A stretch of DNA of 64,000 nucleotides, taken from positions 170,636 through 234,635 of the forward strand of contig VWYX01000688.1 in the NCBI GenBank assembly GCA_013396525.1, in the 5' to 3' direction. The notes below the pieces were generated by a model, which did no database searches, was not told where the DNA came from, and saw only the letters and a program-made list of their open reading frames with translations. The position numbers and the translations under genes are program-made. This document shows positions 1 to 14,000 of the stretch, piece after piece. This stretch comes from Chaetorhynchus papuensis (taxonomy: Eukaryota; Chordata; Aves; Passeriformes; Rhipiduridae). Every line of letters begins with the position of its first letter. Position 1 is the first letter of the stretch.

Positions 1-3000
1 TTTCACGTTGAGTTTGCTCCTACAGGGTCCCTGTGGGGCTGGGGGTCTCTAGGTGCAGCTGTTCCCTCCCAAGCGTGCACACCAGAAGCTCCAACCAAAT
101 TTTTCCATCTATCCTGTCAACTCTGTGAAATTCTCACCCTCTCTTCCCGAGGTCTCCTCCAAAGGAGCCCCTCCAGGAAGCCGGGCACGGTGACGAGCGC
201 ACTGGCCAAGCTTCTTTTTCTGACAGCAGAGCGTGACCCCACGCGTTAAAAGCCGGGGCGATGGGAAGGGTGCCTCTCCTCTGAGCAGGGGAAAACACTG
301 GGAATCGCCAGGCGGGGGGAGGAGAGCTCAGCTCCCCTCTCCTGGAGCACAGAGGAGCCTCCCTCTTTGGGAGGCAGCCGGGCAGCAGATGGCCGGGCTG
401 CGGCGCTGAGCTGTCAGGGGTGTATCATTTCTCTGGCTGCTCTGGGCGCTGATACCCATGGTGGAGAGGAGCCCCTCCCTCAGCTTGCTCCATCTTCTTT
501 ATGCCCTGATTTTTTTACGCAGCTGCTCCTAAAGATCACAGGCAACTTGAGCTGCAGCCCCAGTGGTACTCTTGTGGATTGTCTGACGCTGTTCCTCCCC
601 TTTGACACGGATGTGCTGGGTCGTGTCCTTCCCCGTGCCCCAGATTTCCTTTTGTACGTGCAACACACGATTAAAACTTTCAACCACAGTTGCAATTCAG
701 CTTTGACCTTCTCTCTAATCTTTGCAAAAAAAGAGATAGGGACCTCTGACAACGACCCTGTGGTTTCAGAGCGTAGCCAGGGATAAGATTAAGAATTGCA
801 CTGGGCTCTCGAAAAATCGTCTGCATCCATGTGGGGTGCACCACATAGATATGCATGAACCATTCCACCAGTGCCCCACTGCAGCTATCCAAATTGCTTT
901 GCACATCGGGGGGCAACTGCAAAGCAAGGGATGTTTTGACAAGCGAGGGAAACTTTATCTGTTTTATGAAATATTAATGGCGCTAGTCAAGTTGGCATGG
1001 GAGAAGTTTTATAGTTGCAGAGTTCTTTGAGGTACTTTTCCTGATCTGTTGTAGCTGATTTCTGTAGTACTTTCCCTTGGTTAATGAGCTGTGTGGAAGC
1101 TGCTGGTGCTGTACATCAGGAAGTGGTTGAGATGTGGTGAGAGTCGTGGCCCATGGTCTCGCACTTTTTTTGTAAATTGTTTCTAGGACTCCCAATTTAC
1201 TTTCGGAAGAGGGTTGGTTTTCCTTTGGATACAAGCCCTGAGACAGAATGTGCCCAAGTACCAGTTCAACCCCCTTGGGAATGCTCCAGTTTGTAGAGAA
1301 AAGGACATGACTGACCTAACACTGCCTCCACTGGTCGAGTGTATTTCTCAGTGATGCTGAGAACCTCTGGAGAAGAGATACTTCTGTCTCCTTAGCCCCA
1401 TGATTTCCTTCCCGTCTTCTTCTTACAAAAGAGTTTTTGGAGTTTGGAGTTTGGAGGTTCTCAGCTGTAGCAGAGACTCTGTAGGACTTGCAAGTGTATT
1501 GCTGTCCTACTACTGAGCTTGGAAAAGGGGTGTTTAACAGACTGTGTCCAGGTCATTCCATTCCTGGATCCAGCCTCTCTGATTCTTGGGTTTGAATTTT
1601 ACGGGTAATTCTAAACAGTTATTCCTGGGCATTTCTGCTCTGCACGGGGAAGAGCCCCAAGGGCAGGGTTCTCATAGATTGCTGTGCTCCCTGCAGATTT
1701 TCTTCTCCAAACCGAGGGAGGTGTTTGAGAAACTTTTTCAAAGGGAAATAGAATAGAGATGGGATAAGTGAAACTAAGTGTAGGTGTGGCAGACAGGGTG
1801 AAGACGAGCACCCTGCATCTGTCTGGAGAAGAGAGGTCGCTTCCCATTAAGAGGGAAAATATAAATTGGGTAAGATTGAGAGTGATTGGGAATGCCTTGA
1901 GACATCTGTTTCCCATCTCTGGTTCTCATTTCTATCCTTATTCAAAGCGACAAATGCACAGTAGCTGTCTTTGAAAATTGATGGGGATAGGAACTCAAAA
2001 GTACTCTTAAGAACAGAGCTTGTAATGCATTGAACACCGGGTGGATGGCGGAAATTTCTAGTGTTAGCCACTTATGTGAAAGCCAAACTAAAACAAAATT
2101 GGTTAAATCAACAGAGACAATCCCTAGGGGGAAGGGGAGTTACATAGGGAAAGATTTCAAATGATCTTCTGGAATTAAACAGCTTCCTGGATCAGTTTTC
2201 TTTGAGAGCAGCCAGAATGATAGAGCAAGATAAGTGAACTCATGCAAGTGGTAAAAGTATCTGTCTGATCCATGCCTTCCTTTCTTTTCAGGTAGAAAAA
2301 AAATCGGAGCAGATAAAACCCTTCTACTTTTGTGGTTTCTTCCTGGCAATCCTTTTCATCCACTAGTTATTCAGGATCCTAGGGAAACTGCTTTTTCAGT
2401 CAATTTGATTGGAAATAGCCAGAACCTCTGTATCAGATTTGGTGAAATAATCTTCTGCCTTGAGCTCTGACAGAGTTGAAGAAATGAACTTGGGGGGCTG
2501 AAACTCAAATGCTGTCTGAGAGCTTGCAGTCATTTCCCTTCTGTTTCTGGACTAAACATCCAAATACAAGTGATGCTTTCCTGCCTCCAGGAAAAGATGT
2601 TCTCATCACTATTTCTTTGCTGGAAGACAATCAAAGCTGCCTTTCTTCCTTTTTTTTTTTTTTTCTTTTTTGTTTTAATCTGATTGCTTCTGTAAATATC
2701 TGACATTTAAGGTGTGTGATCAAATAGCACTCTTAAATAAAAGTCTGTAAAGGGAATCTATTATTGCCCCCTTTCCCAAATCAAAGTCCTTGCTGGAAGT
2801 TAGGTCTTGAGGTATTTGAGAAAGACACTGCAGGAATGCACAACTGCTTCAGGTAGGTGTACTGTGCACTGAATATCTCACCTTAAAAAAGGATATTTGC
2901 TGTACTTTTTACCCTAAAATTACTACTTGAGGCAGTTCTGAGGCATTTCATAAAAGTCTTTGACTTTCTGACTGAACTTTGTCAGCATCGGGGACCGTTT

Positions 3001-4901
3001 CAAGTTACATTTGTCTGATTGCTGGCATTAGCGGGGGTGAAACGACCACACTTGGGAGCACTGATGCTTTGCTTGTGTCAGGCAGAAAGGAGCAAACTCC
3101 AGGTTGCAGAGGGCACAAGGTCCAGGTACTCTCAAGCATCTGTTGTTAAATACAACCAGAGGGCTGGTAACAGTCCCGCGGTGAGGGGAGGTATCTCCGG
3201 GAGGTCAGCTTGCGTTTGACGTCAGAAAAAAGCAGCCTGGTGAGGACTGATCTGCAGGGTGGGAGCATCAACTTCTCTCTGCTCAAGGAGGAAGGGAAAC
3301 GCTGCCAGGTGGACGTGGCTTGAGGCATCTGTTCCTTCATTCTCTCAGTCACTGTCCAGTCATGGTCCTCGCAAAGAAGTCCAGTCTTTACCAAAGGCGT
3401 GAAGACCCCTGTCTAACAGCTAACTTCTTGTTGACTTTTAATGATCCTTCTTCAGCTGGATCGCGCTCCTCTACCTCTTTGTTAAAATATAATAGCTTTT
3501 GTAGGAGTTAGCAATTTCTCAGGGAAATGCAATTCTGTAGTGCTGGCGCCGTTCCATTAATCATATAGAGTAATCTGCTTGTGCCAAAAACCTATCAAGT
3601 GGAGCTGCCTTTTTGAGAGCTGGTGGGAATGTGTACCCAGTGGTGTTCTTGCTGGCATATGGACTTCCCGTGTGTGCAAGAATGGCTGGGGCATGGGGGG
3701 GTCCCCTTTTGCTGTGCTCAGAGTACACAGCTCGAGCAGGCTGAGCGAGCCTGGCAAGTCTCAGGACTCAAAGTCATATGGACAGATCTTCAGAAAGTTT
3801 TATATTTAAGGACACAGGGCCTCCCCAGCCCTTTTTCTTTCCCTCCCCTGAAATTTTGAGCATTCAGAAGGAAGGCTTAAGTCTCATTTAAATATAGACA
3901 GGAGTTCTTTTTAGCCTTAAGCTCCGTCAGTGGTCTTATATGTGTCAGATGGGGACATTCACTCTCAGTGCAAGATGAGGGTAAGAAATACCTGCTTCCT
4001 TGGGTTATATGATGAACTGCTAGCAGTGAAAGTAGGACTTAATGTGACCCAGCTAGAAAATGAGAAAGATAATTTTAGTAGTAATGTTTATGAAGAGCTC
4101 GAATGTTCAGCTCAATCATCTGGGAGAGTACAGAGCGGGGACTCCTCGGTACTGACTCCTTTTTGGGAGGTGCACTCCTGTTGGGGATGAGCCTTGCTGT
4201 GTGGCGGGGTCCAAGCCACGTGTGTGGGATGGGCTGTGCTGATGTCCCACCAGAGCCACCGATGGAGGAGCAGGCAGAAAGCAGCAGCACCTTTGGGGAT
4301 GGAGGGAGAGGAGACTGGGGGTCACAACAGGAGTATGGGAAGCATACAGCAGCAAAGTGGGGAGGAAGTGATCAGCTACGCAAAGCCTCAAGGCACTGAA
4401 CCAGGGCATGGAAAACTTCTTTAGAAGTAGAGGGGAGCAAGGCTTGGCAGTGACAGATGTGAGGGGCAAAGGGAAGTCTGAAGAAAATGGTCTCCACATC
4501 GCAAATGGGAAGAGCTGGAAGGGGCCCAGGCTCATCAATTTTGTTGCATCCTATTGTAGTAAAGGGTGGCTGTTGGTGCTAGCACAAGGCACTGCCCATT
4601 GGGAGAGAAATGGGATGAGTTCCTACCTCAGTGTTTGGCTCATTCTTTCAGCTTAGAAAGAAATAACAGTCTGTGTATAGAAAAAAGCTGTCTGCGTATA
4701 ACATGAACTCCTGTGGTGCTGCAATGAGATTGCTGTGTTTTGGGAATGTGAGTGACGGAGCTGCACCCAGCCATAGCTGACAGCCTTCCTTCAGGTGCTC
4801 TCCGTCCCTGTGTTGTGTTTGCTGGAGCCGCTTGGTGCACCACGTGTTTCTGGGCACGGCAAACTACAGTCATTGCCTGTGACTTGTTTTTCCTTGGTTA
4901 G
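1..4901 (+). other. CECR2 intron (5' part outside window)
   Basis: This stretch lies upstream of the first CECR2 exon seen and should belong to the intron before it. I found no exon matching the missing N-terminal CECR2 sequence and no convincing repeat. It holds a T-rich run around 2649-2676 and a short GAGTTTGG-type duplication near 1440-1458. The 3' end carries a good acceptor (pyrimidine tract then TTAG at 4898-4901). Confidence 0.6.
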
Positions 4902-5085
4902 ATCCCAGACGTTTCACAGCTACCTGGAGGACATCATCAACTACCGCTGGGAGCTGGAGGAAGGGAAGCCCAACCCTTTGCGGGAGTCCACCTTCCAGGA
5001 GCTGCCCCTGCGCACGCGGGTGGAGATCCTGCACCGCCTCTGTGACTACCGCCTCGACGCCGATGATGTCTTCGACCTCCTCAAG
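4902..5085 (+). CDS. CECR2: CECR2 exon, N-terminal DDT-like region
   Basis: It encodes SQTFHSYLEDIINYRWELEE onward to DVFDLLK, nearly identical to human CECR2. The acceptor is TTAG ending at 4901; a second AG at 4906-4907 is less likely because its tract is interrupted. The donor is AAG|GTGCTT at 5085/5086. It enters with one base of a split codon and leaves in phase 0. This is the first coding exon of the gene inside the window. Confidence 0.93.
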
Positions 5086-8000
5086 GTGCTTTGGGCAGCA
5101 GGGATGAGGGAAACTGTGTGGCCACAGGAGCTGGGCCAGATCGGAATCTTCCTGGGACGAGAAGGGGTCACAGTGGGTCAGCAGTTCCCGTTCCCCTCCC
5201 GTGTCTTGCACTGGTTTGCTCAGGACTTGGGCCCTTGTCCTGTGTGGATGTATTTGTAACACGGGAGTCACTAAGTAAATTGGCTTCACTGGCTGCTCCT
5301 TCTGCAAAGAGTGAATTCGGAGATGCTTTCATGGTAATGGCAGGGCTGTGAGAGCCGAGGCTGCTGCCTTGCTGAGGGATGCCGTGAGATGAAAGGATGG
5401 GGATGAAGTATACTGGGGGAGCTGGGGGAGGGTAGAGGAGGGGAGGGGGGGAGGGAGCTTCTCAGGGCTGTGCGTGACTGTCGCCAGCACTAATTAGACC
5501 TTCCCTGTCAGGAGCACCAGAGATGAAATGTTAAAACGAGAGAGGCCATTCAAATTAGAGATGCCAATCTAAATCCCTCCCTGGACAGAGAGCGAACCGT
5601 CGCCTTCCCCCTGGAGTAACATTTTCCCAGCTCGGCCGGGGAGGAGCAGCTGTACTGCTGCTGTGGCATGGTGGGAGGGGAAGGAGGGAGGGAGGGAGGG
5701 AGGTGTTTGCCGAGGGGTGTCATCATGTTTTGCGTGACAATGTGGCCGCTTTTCAACTTGTCACCGTCTGGCGGGGGGCTCCCGGTGGGCGCAGGGCTTG
5801 GACGCCGACAGCCTCCGCGTGGAGCCGCTGGGCGAGGACAGCAGCGGAGCCCTGTACTGGTACTTCTACGGCACCAGGATGTACAAGGAGGACCCGGTGC
5901 AGGGCAAAACCAACGGAGAGCTGGCTCCAGACAGGTAACAGCCCCCACGCATCCCCCTCCCCGTGTCTAGGGGCGAGGGGGGCACGGCCCAGCCAGCCCG
6001 GCTGGAGGGGGCTCCGCCTGACTGCTGTTGCGCCGGGGGGAGCGGGCAGGGGGGCCCGGAGAGGGGCAGCGCGGGCGGGACCGGAGTTGCCAAGCAGACT
6101 GGGAGCTGCCCCGCGCCGCGCTTTGTGTCGCAGCCTTTGTGGCACCGGCAGAGCCTGCTGTGGGAGCGGTGCTGCCTCTGCCCCACCGCATTCCTGCCTG
6201 TCTGCCCCGCACCGGGTTCCGTGCCGTGCCGGCGGCTCCCAGATCCGGCTCCCAGGCAGTGGGAATCCCTCCTCTCCCCTCCCCGTCCTGTTGCTGCTCT
6301 GCTTTAATCCCTCCTTTGGTTGGGTTCCTAGCAGCTGTTCCGATTTCCGTGCCCTTCTCCCATCCTGCCAGCCTCGGTTCCCTTGCTCGGCAGATATTTC
6401 ATGGTGGTTTTGCCATTTTTCAGGGGATGTGGGGGGCAGACGAACACCCCGAATGTTCCTGGGAAAACAGGCAAGAGACGAGGGCGGCCTCCAAAGCGGA
6501 AAAAACTACTGGAGGAAAATTTGCTGAGGTATGGAGGGGTTCTTCCTGCAACAGACGTAAAATACATGCATTCCCAGAGGGAAGTATAATGTATTTCTGG
6601 GGTTCCCCCAGTAAGTATGTATATACCATGCAGCCATAATTTCAATGCAGCTCAGAAGTGAAGCAAGCTCAGACTTGGTGGATGCTTTGATCACCCTCCA
6701 AAGCAAATTCTGACTGAGCTGGAACTTTGGTGAAACAGTGGGCATCACTCTTCCAACCACCTCACTTCAAATGCAGTCCCACGATGGAGCGCTAGGGAAT
6801 TTGCTCCTGATAAAGAATACTTTCACTGTGTGGCTTGAAGCCAGAAATCCTGGCCACTTGAGTCCGTATAGATTTTGGGATGCTTCCCATAAGAACTGAA
6901 ATACTGTACTTGCCAAACTTCAGCCTGCACCCTTCACTTAAAAAAACCTTACAAAGCTATGATAAATATGTATGTGAAAATGTGTATCAAACGTGTGTTC
7001 TGCAGTGTTCTTTTCATGGTTTTGCTCTGCACTGAATAATTGCAGTGTTCCCTATTCTTCTCCTCAGAAACAGCTGCATTTCAGTGATGTGAAGTAATGT
7101 GCTTATTGTATCACTCCTTCTCTTTCTTTTTTGGTAGGGAGAAGGCAGAAGAAAACTTGCTTATCCACGAGACTCAGATAAGAAATGGTAAAGAGATTTT
7201 GCAGTATCGGGGTTGATACCACCAGCTAGTAAGGCTCTTAAATTATCAAAACCCAGAGAGATGCCTGAGAGACAACCCAGCTTTTCTCAGGAAAGAGAGA
7301 GAGTCTTTCTGCTGGTGTTTGGGGCCAAGTTTGGAAGGAGGGGTTTGTGTTGCAGACTGCCTGGCAGCTGGGAGCCTGGGCACCTGCAGGCTTCCTGCTT
7401 TATCATGGCTGACTTTGGGATGGAGAAACCTAACCTACTGGGATACAGTAGAATGTGAGGGCTCACCTAGAAAAGCAGGCAGTGGATGGTCCTCAGTCTT
7501 CCAGGGGGGAGGTAAAAACACAGCCCTCTTGTTAGCAGGTGTGTTTTTTTGGGTGGAGGAGAGACTGGAGTCAGTGATGCCAAGATAGGGAAGGAAGAAC
7601 TTTTTTGATCCTCCTCACTTTCCCTTCCTCGTGGCCAGTGGGCGGCTGAAAGTGGTAAATGATGTCTCGGGGGTTCCACCTAAGGGGTTAACGAGGCAAA
7701 AAGCGAGTTAGCAACATGATGTGAAAGTGAGTTCAAGGGAGCTGGGGCTCATTTGTCATACATGTGTATCCACTGGCTCCCACAAAACCCAGGGACCCAG
7801 CCTGCCTGTTGCCTCACAATAAAAGGCAAGGGTGGCATTGTCTTTCCCGTGCCTCCTTCCCTTTGCCCTTTGTCTTCAGATTTCCTGGCGGCTCCTCCGG
7901 CAGAGCCGGAGCCATGCGCGTGAGGCGCTGGGGGTTTTATCAGATCATTGTCTCCCCGCAAATTGTGTCACTTCAGCTGCAGAGTAATCTTCTGCTGGCA

Positions 8001-11000
8001 CAAAGCAGTGCCTCAGTCCTGTTTGCTATTGAAATGAGTCGCCCGTAGGCAGCTGGCAAGGGAATGAGAAACAAGGATACAGGCCTTGGGGGCAGGATGC
8101 AGGTAAGCTCCCTGCTGCAGGTGGGCAAGGGGTGACTTTGTGTAGCCAGAGCAGCAGAACCAACCAGCACGTGGCTGGACCTTTGCTGTCCCAGTTACCA
8201 GTCCCCAGGGCAGTCCCTTGAAGGCAGGCTGAGCTCCAGGCTGGCCCATGACCCGGGGCTGGCACACGCTCACTCTGTGCCACTGCACCCAGGCACCTGA
8301 GAGAGGGCAGGTGCTGGAGGGAGCCTGCAGCTTTCCAGTCTTCCTAGGACTGCCTGACAGCTTGCATGTCAGAGCCACTCACAGCTCAGATCCACAAAGG
8401 GCCCAGAGTCAGGATCAGCTTTTTCCCTCCTTTGTATTTTCTCATTGTTAGTTTGCTTGAAAATTTGGTCAGAAGGTGCATGACATCTGCCAGTGGTGCT
8501 GATGGCCATTGCTTTCTTTCCAGGAGCCAGTGGTTAGCCCTAGAAAAGTCTAGAGGGAGCTGAGAAACCCCTCAGCCTGAAGGTGTTTGATCCAAGACTT
8601 TCCCCAGTCCAAAAAAAATTTTAAAAAAGGCCACAACCTTTTTTGTGCTTAGAGAGCATCCTGGGGCAAAAGCATACAAGTTGCAACCCATGAGGCTTCC
8701 CTGCTCTGTGTAAACATTTGTGGAGCAGGAACCGCATTCCCTCTGTCCAGGTGGGTGTTCCAACCACAATGCAAGAGAGCCCTTCCTTTGCAATTAATAT
8801 TCAGATGTTTCGCACAAGGTGGAACAGCTCTCGGAGGACTGTCTTGGTGGTTGGGACATGCTTCAGAGCAGTGGGTAATCTGCTTCAATCCCACTCTGGA
8901 TCGAGCAGGGATGGGATGTGAACTTTTGGAACTTCCCCCCCATCTGGCAGCCCGATGAACCCTGTCCTTCGCTTCCTCTCCTGGCTCTTTAAAGTGCCTG
9001 CAAACAAAATGTTTCATTTGCGGGGAACAGGAGGGTTTTTTTCACTGCAGGAATGGTTTGCAGTGCTTTAAAAAAAAAAAGAAAAAGGCTTATTTCAAGT
9101 TGCATTATTTCTTGATGGCTTTATTCTGCTGCCAGACTAAATGAGACATTTGCATTTCCCTATGTCCTGGTCTGGCTGACAAGGCTCCATTACAAGAAAC
9201 AAATTAAATTCTTTTCTCCAGTCTGGCATAACTGGAATGTGGGCTTGCTACAGGGATGTCACACTACCTGTGTGTTGCCACGTGCCACCATTATCTCTTC
9301 ACCTGTGTGCTTCCTCCGTGCCTTGGCATCACTCTCAGTTGTCACTAGGGGAGGTAGCAGAGCTTCTGATGCATGAGGAGAGCTTTGGGTCTATGGCAGA
9401 GGGAATGTTCTCCATAACAGTGGCCACTGGCAGTGTCTTTTGCTTTTCCTGAGCCCCGAGGAGAGATGGGAAGGGATCAAGAAGAGCTGTTAGTCATAAC
9501 TGCTGTGGAGATAACATCCTTTCATGTTTCTGCAGGGTCCCAAGGGCCCGGCCGTGGGACATGGTGGTTGCTGTGCCAGACGGAAGAGGAGTGGAGGCAG
9601 GTCACAGAGAGCTTCAGAGAGAGGACTTCCCTTAGAGAGAGGCAGCTCTACAAACTCTTGAGTGAAGACTTCCTGCCGGAGATCTGCAACATGATTGCAC
9701 AGAAGGTGAGGAGACATGACATCCTGTTTACCTCTCTCTGGCCGCTTCCCAGAGCGTGGACGCTTGCTGAGTGGAGGAGAGCTAAATCCCAGCAGCCTGT
9801 CAGCCCGTTCTGCTCCCTCCACCTCCGGCCTGCCAGCATCACGGACGTGGGGGCTGGTGAGCTTGTGAGTGGGGGGAAGACTCTCCCCCATGCAGTGGCA
9901 GGGCTGGAGTCGGTGCTCGAGGATCTGGTCCGTGATGGCACAGCAGCGTAGGTAGGATGGCTGAAGGGGTTACTGTCTTCAGCCACGTTCTGCGTCCCTT
10001 TCCTGCTAGCAGGGGATCTCTGCTCTTTTGAACTGCGATTTACAGCCTGGCTTTTCTATGCAAACTGCCTGTGATTCCACTTTTACTGCCGTTTCTCTGC
10101 TGGCTCTGCTGAGGGGGCACTGGCTGCTTAGCTGTCCTGGCTAAGTGTGCTTTGAGCTGGTGTGTCAGAGCCCCAAAACTCTGAAGGGTATTGTCCGTCC
10201 GCTGAAGGTTTTCAGGTGGGACAGATCTGGAGAGGGATCCTTCGGCTGGATGGCTTTGTAAAAACAGGCTCTGCAGTCAGCGTGATGTTCTTGGATCGAG
10301 TTCAGTTTGCTTGTTTGCTACCCTTGTAAAGCTAATAGGGATTTCATGGTCACTTCTAGCCCTCAGAGTTTCTCCTGCCAGTGTCACCGATGTGCCCTAA
10401 TTTCCTCCACTCTCTTTTTCCTTCCCTCAATTCTCAACCCCGTTTCAGGAGAAGCGTCTGCAGCGGACAGAGTTTTCTCCCAGGTGGATGTCTGACCATC
10501 AGCCCATCAAACCAATCAAGCAGGAGGTGAGGGGGGGTGCGAGGGGGAGGACGACGGAGAGAGGGAGGCGAGAGCAGATGCCTCCTGGGGGAAGAAATAA
10601 ACCGCAGCATCGCTATTCAGCGGGAAGGAGCCGCTTGAAAGTGCTTGTGCTGAAAGGGAGATGGGTGGTAATGCCCGTCAAAGGCAGGCTGACACCCGGG
10701 GTTTCTATGGCGAGCAGGGAGGTGCTGCCCTCTGGATCGCAGAGGGAACCGGCCTCGCCGCAGAGCCCGCTGCAGCTGCATATGGAAATCTGCGCTCAGT
10801 CTGGGGAATTCCACTTCAATGAAAGTGCTGGCACATTCGAGGCAGTTCAAAGAAAAAAGTTGAAGAAGGATGAGAGGGCTAGGAGAACCGGCTTACAAAG
10901 GGAAATGACAGAAATTCAGCCAAGGGGAAAACGTGAGGCTGCAAACACATGAGGGTGCAGATAGCGCCGAGGGAGAGAATGACTGATGCGGTTTGGAGCT

Positions 11001-14000
11001 TGGGCTAGGAGGGGGTCAGCTGGAAATGGAAGTCACAATTTAGGCTGCTTAGAGAAATGCTTATCAAACTGCAGCCTTGTGGGCTCAAATGGTGCCTTCC
11101 GTGCCTCCTCAGCCTCATCTCCTCTCCACCCCGTCAGTGTAACAGCCCTGCTGCTGCTTGCGGGGCTGTGCAGTGAACCAGACCCAGGGAAACGACTGGA
11201 GTTAAATATAACCTTTTTCTTTGGTCGGGGTTATTTTTAACGTGGATCAGTTTTCCGATCCAGTTCACCGCACAGCCCCTAACAGTCACGCCGGCACAGC
11301 CGGGGACACGGGGCCGTGGAGATGGGGGGTCTTTGAACTGGCAACTGCTACCCAGAGCAATCGGTCAGACAACACAGGATTAGCTTCAGAGGGAAAAATT
11401 GTCTCGATTCTATCAGGTTGTGGCATAATCTCTCACTGTAGATGTAATGGAAACACAGTTACGTGGTGTTCTGTCAAACCCCGGGAAATTAAGCTGCAGG
11501 GAATATGCCACGTGAGCCAGAGGCAGGGGTTCCCCAAAACAAAGGAGAAAGTACAGTTCCCCCCCACAATAAATGTAATTACTTAGAACACATAAATAAA
11601 AGGAAGGAAGAACCTCTCATCGTGCTGCAGATAAAAGCCCGCCGAGAGGAAAATAAGACCCCAGCAATGGTCAGTTTGGGGCCAGAACTGCTCTCTGCAA
11701 AGCCCACCATGCAGGAAGCACAGGGGGGGACACGTGTTTGTTCGCAGGCAGCAGAAATCCCAGAGGAGGAGGGGAGTGGGAAACACATGGAGCCTGAATG
11801 ATGCTAATCAGTAGCGCAGGTGCTCCAGGTCTGGGCAGCAGAGGGCTGTTAATTGCCGCCTGTGGGCCACTGAAACGTTTCCAGCGAGCAGGGGGCCCTC
11901 CTGGCACCCGCTGCGCCGGGACACGGGGAGCCAGCCAGCGCCAGAGCAGTGATCCTGCTCCCAGCAGGATGTGGCAGCCATCCCTGCCGTGGGGGAGCCG
12001 GGGAAGGTGCCAGTGTGTCTGATGGCTCTTTCATCCAGCCAAGGTGGGCAGCGGGCGAGCCCTGGGGGGAAAAACAGCCCGGTGCAGGTGACCCCTTTCT
12101 CCTGGCTGCTGCTTGAGTTGGAGATGTAGCTGCTCTGTGGGCTCCCGGTCCTGCGGGGGATTTCTCAACAGGTGGTTCAGATTAGCTCCTCATTAGGAGC
12201 CGCCTGAGCAGCACCCTCATTAGGAGAGCGCTGCGGAAACCTGAGCAGGGAAGGTTTGGCCGGTGAGGGGCTGGGGCTCTCAGGGCACCTGCGCCTTCTG
12301 GCCTTCTGCCCCTGAAGTCTGATACCCACTGTCTGGAGAGCAAAGCTAAAGTTTGGCCCTTTCAGAGTCCCAGGGCCAGGGGACGGTGGTGATGTTGTGT
12401 CCTGGAGTGCTCTCTGCCGGAGGGAAGGAGGCAGTGATGCTTTGGTCACAGTGGTTTTTATCCTCCGTGTGGGGAGGAAGCTGGAGAACCGTCCTTTTGC
12501 CACCTCTGTGGTCAGGAAGGAAGTTTAACTTGTGTTTGGTTCTTGCTTTTATCGTTCCAACGAGCGTCTGCTTCCACCAATCCAGCAGGAGGTTGCTGGT
12601 TCACGTTTGCATGTGTTTTTAACCCTGAGCTGAGCACACTCATCCCCAATGGACTTAGGTGGGACACCGGGCAGAGGGTCCCTCTGAAAATCAGGTTGTT
12701 TCTGTGTCTGAAGTGTCTCAAAGAGCCCGTGCAGCACTGTTGCTGCCCTGCAAGTGCTGCAGGGAGCAAGTGCAGTTGTGGGTGTCTGCTGCAGTCCTTG
12801 GGGCTCACTATGCTGAGTTTGTGGTTTCTGCTTTTCCCTTTTCTCTGCTTTCTAGACCTGCTAGGATGACACCCTCTCCTTCATTTAAAAGTGTCACCTT
12901 GCTTTGTTGATGCCATGTTTGTGCTGGGTTGATCTGGAGCGTGCTGTGGATCCTGTGTCATGCCATTAAAGCACAGGGTGCTGAATGAGCCCTGCAGGCT
13001 TGGAGAGGTGCTGGTGTGAGCACTGCAGCTTAGATGCTGTGTCCCTGTTTCCACAGGACGTGAATGGTGGAAGTTGTATTAATCCAGGGAAAGGGAAGGT
13101 CTCACCTGTGTACCAACAATCAAAAGAAATCAACGTGTCATGCCAGGCTGGCTTACATGTGCTGGTTGGAAAATGTAAAGGCTGATGGTCACATCCTCAT
13201 TAAAATATCTTGGCACACCAAGTTTGGTGGCTGGTTCCAGCTCACCTCTTTTTGGTACTGCAGAACCTGACTCTCTTGGTTCCTATTGCAATTTAAAGAT
13301 TTATCAAGAAAGGTTAGAGTAAAACTGTTTGAAAGTGGTCAGGATTAGTTCTGAAAGGAAGTTGTTTGCAGCTCATGAGTAGCAAATCAGACGGTAGAGC
13401 TTTTGAGAAAGGGATATAAAAAGAATCAAAAGTGGAAATGTAGAACTCAATTCTCTAGGTTCTTGACCTCTTGTATTTGTTGTAGTACAATCCTGGGCAT
13501 CCTGGTGTTTGGATATTGACCAGGGAGGAAAGTCTGAGAGACAACTGGAATAATCATTCCAGGGAGCTGAGAGGATTGCTTTATAAGAAGACATTTAATC
13601 TAACTGCAGAAAGGTGTGAGTGTTGTGTAAGTGTCTGAGGAAGTCCATAAGGTAAAGGCTGGAATGTGCCTGAAGAAGAGGAGAATTTTTGTTCACCCAG
13701 AAGAGTGTAACTAGGAATGATTGGATGGAATGAGGGGTTGAGAAACAAATGTCAGACTGATTGTGAGGAGAAGTGAGCTAATCTCAAGGCATCCGATCTC
13801 ACAGGATGATTTCCCTAGAAAAGAGACAGAAGAGTAAAGTGATAACATTTTGACAAAGATACAAAATGGAAAAGAAGATAGGCAGAGTTTCCTCGTGGTG
13901 AAATTAACTCAGAGATGAAGCTCTGGGTTTCACCTTAAAGGATCAGCACAGAATAGGTGTTTTTTGTTGCCCAGTCCATCCCTAAATGCAGGATATGGTC

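Noticed and set aside
5703..6527. 274-codon open frame
   Set aside because: It runs through an intron in a frame different from the CECR2 exons, in GC-rich DNA where stops are rare. The peptide is Arg/Ala/Gly-rich with no family.
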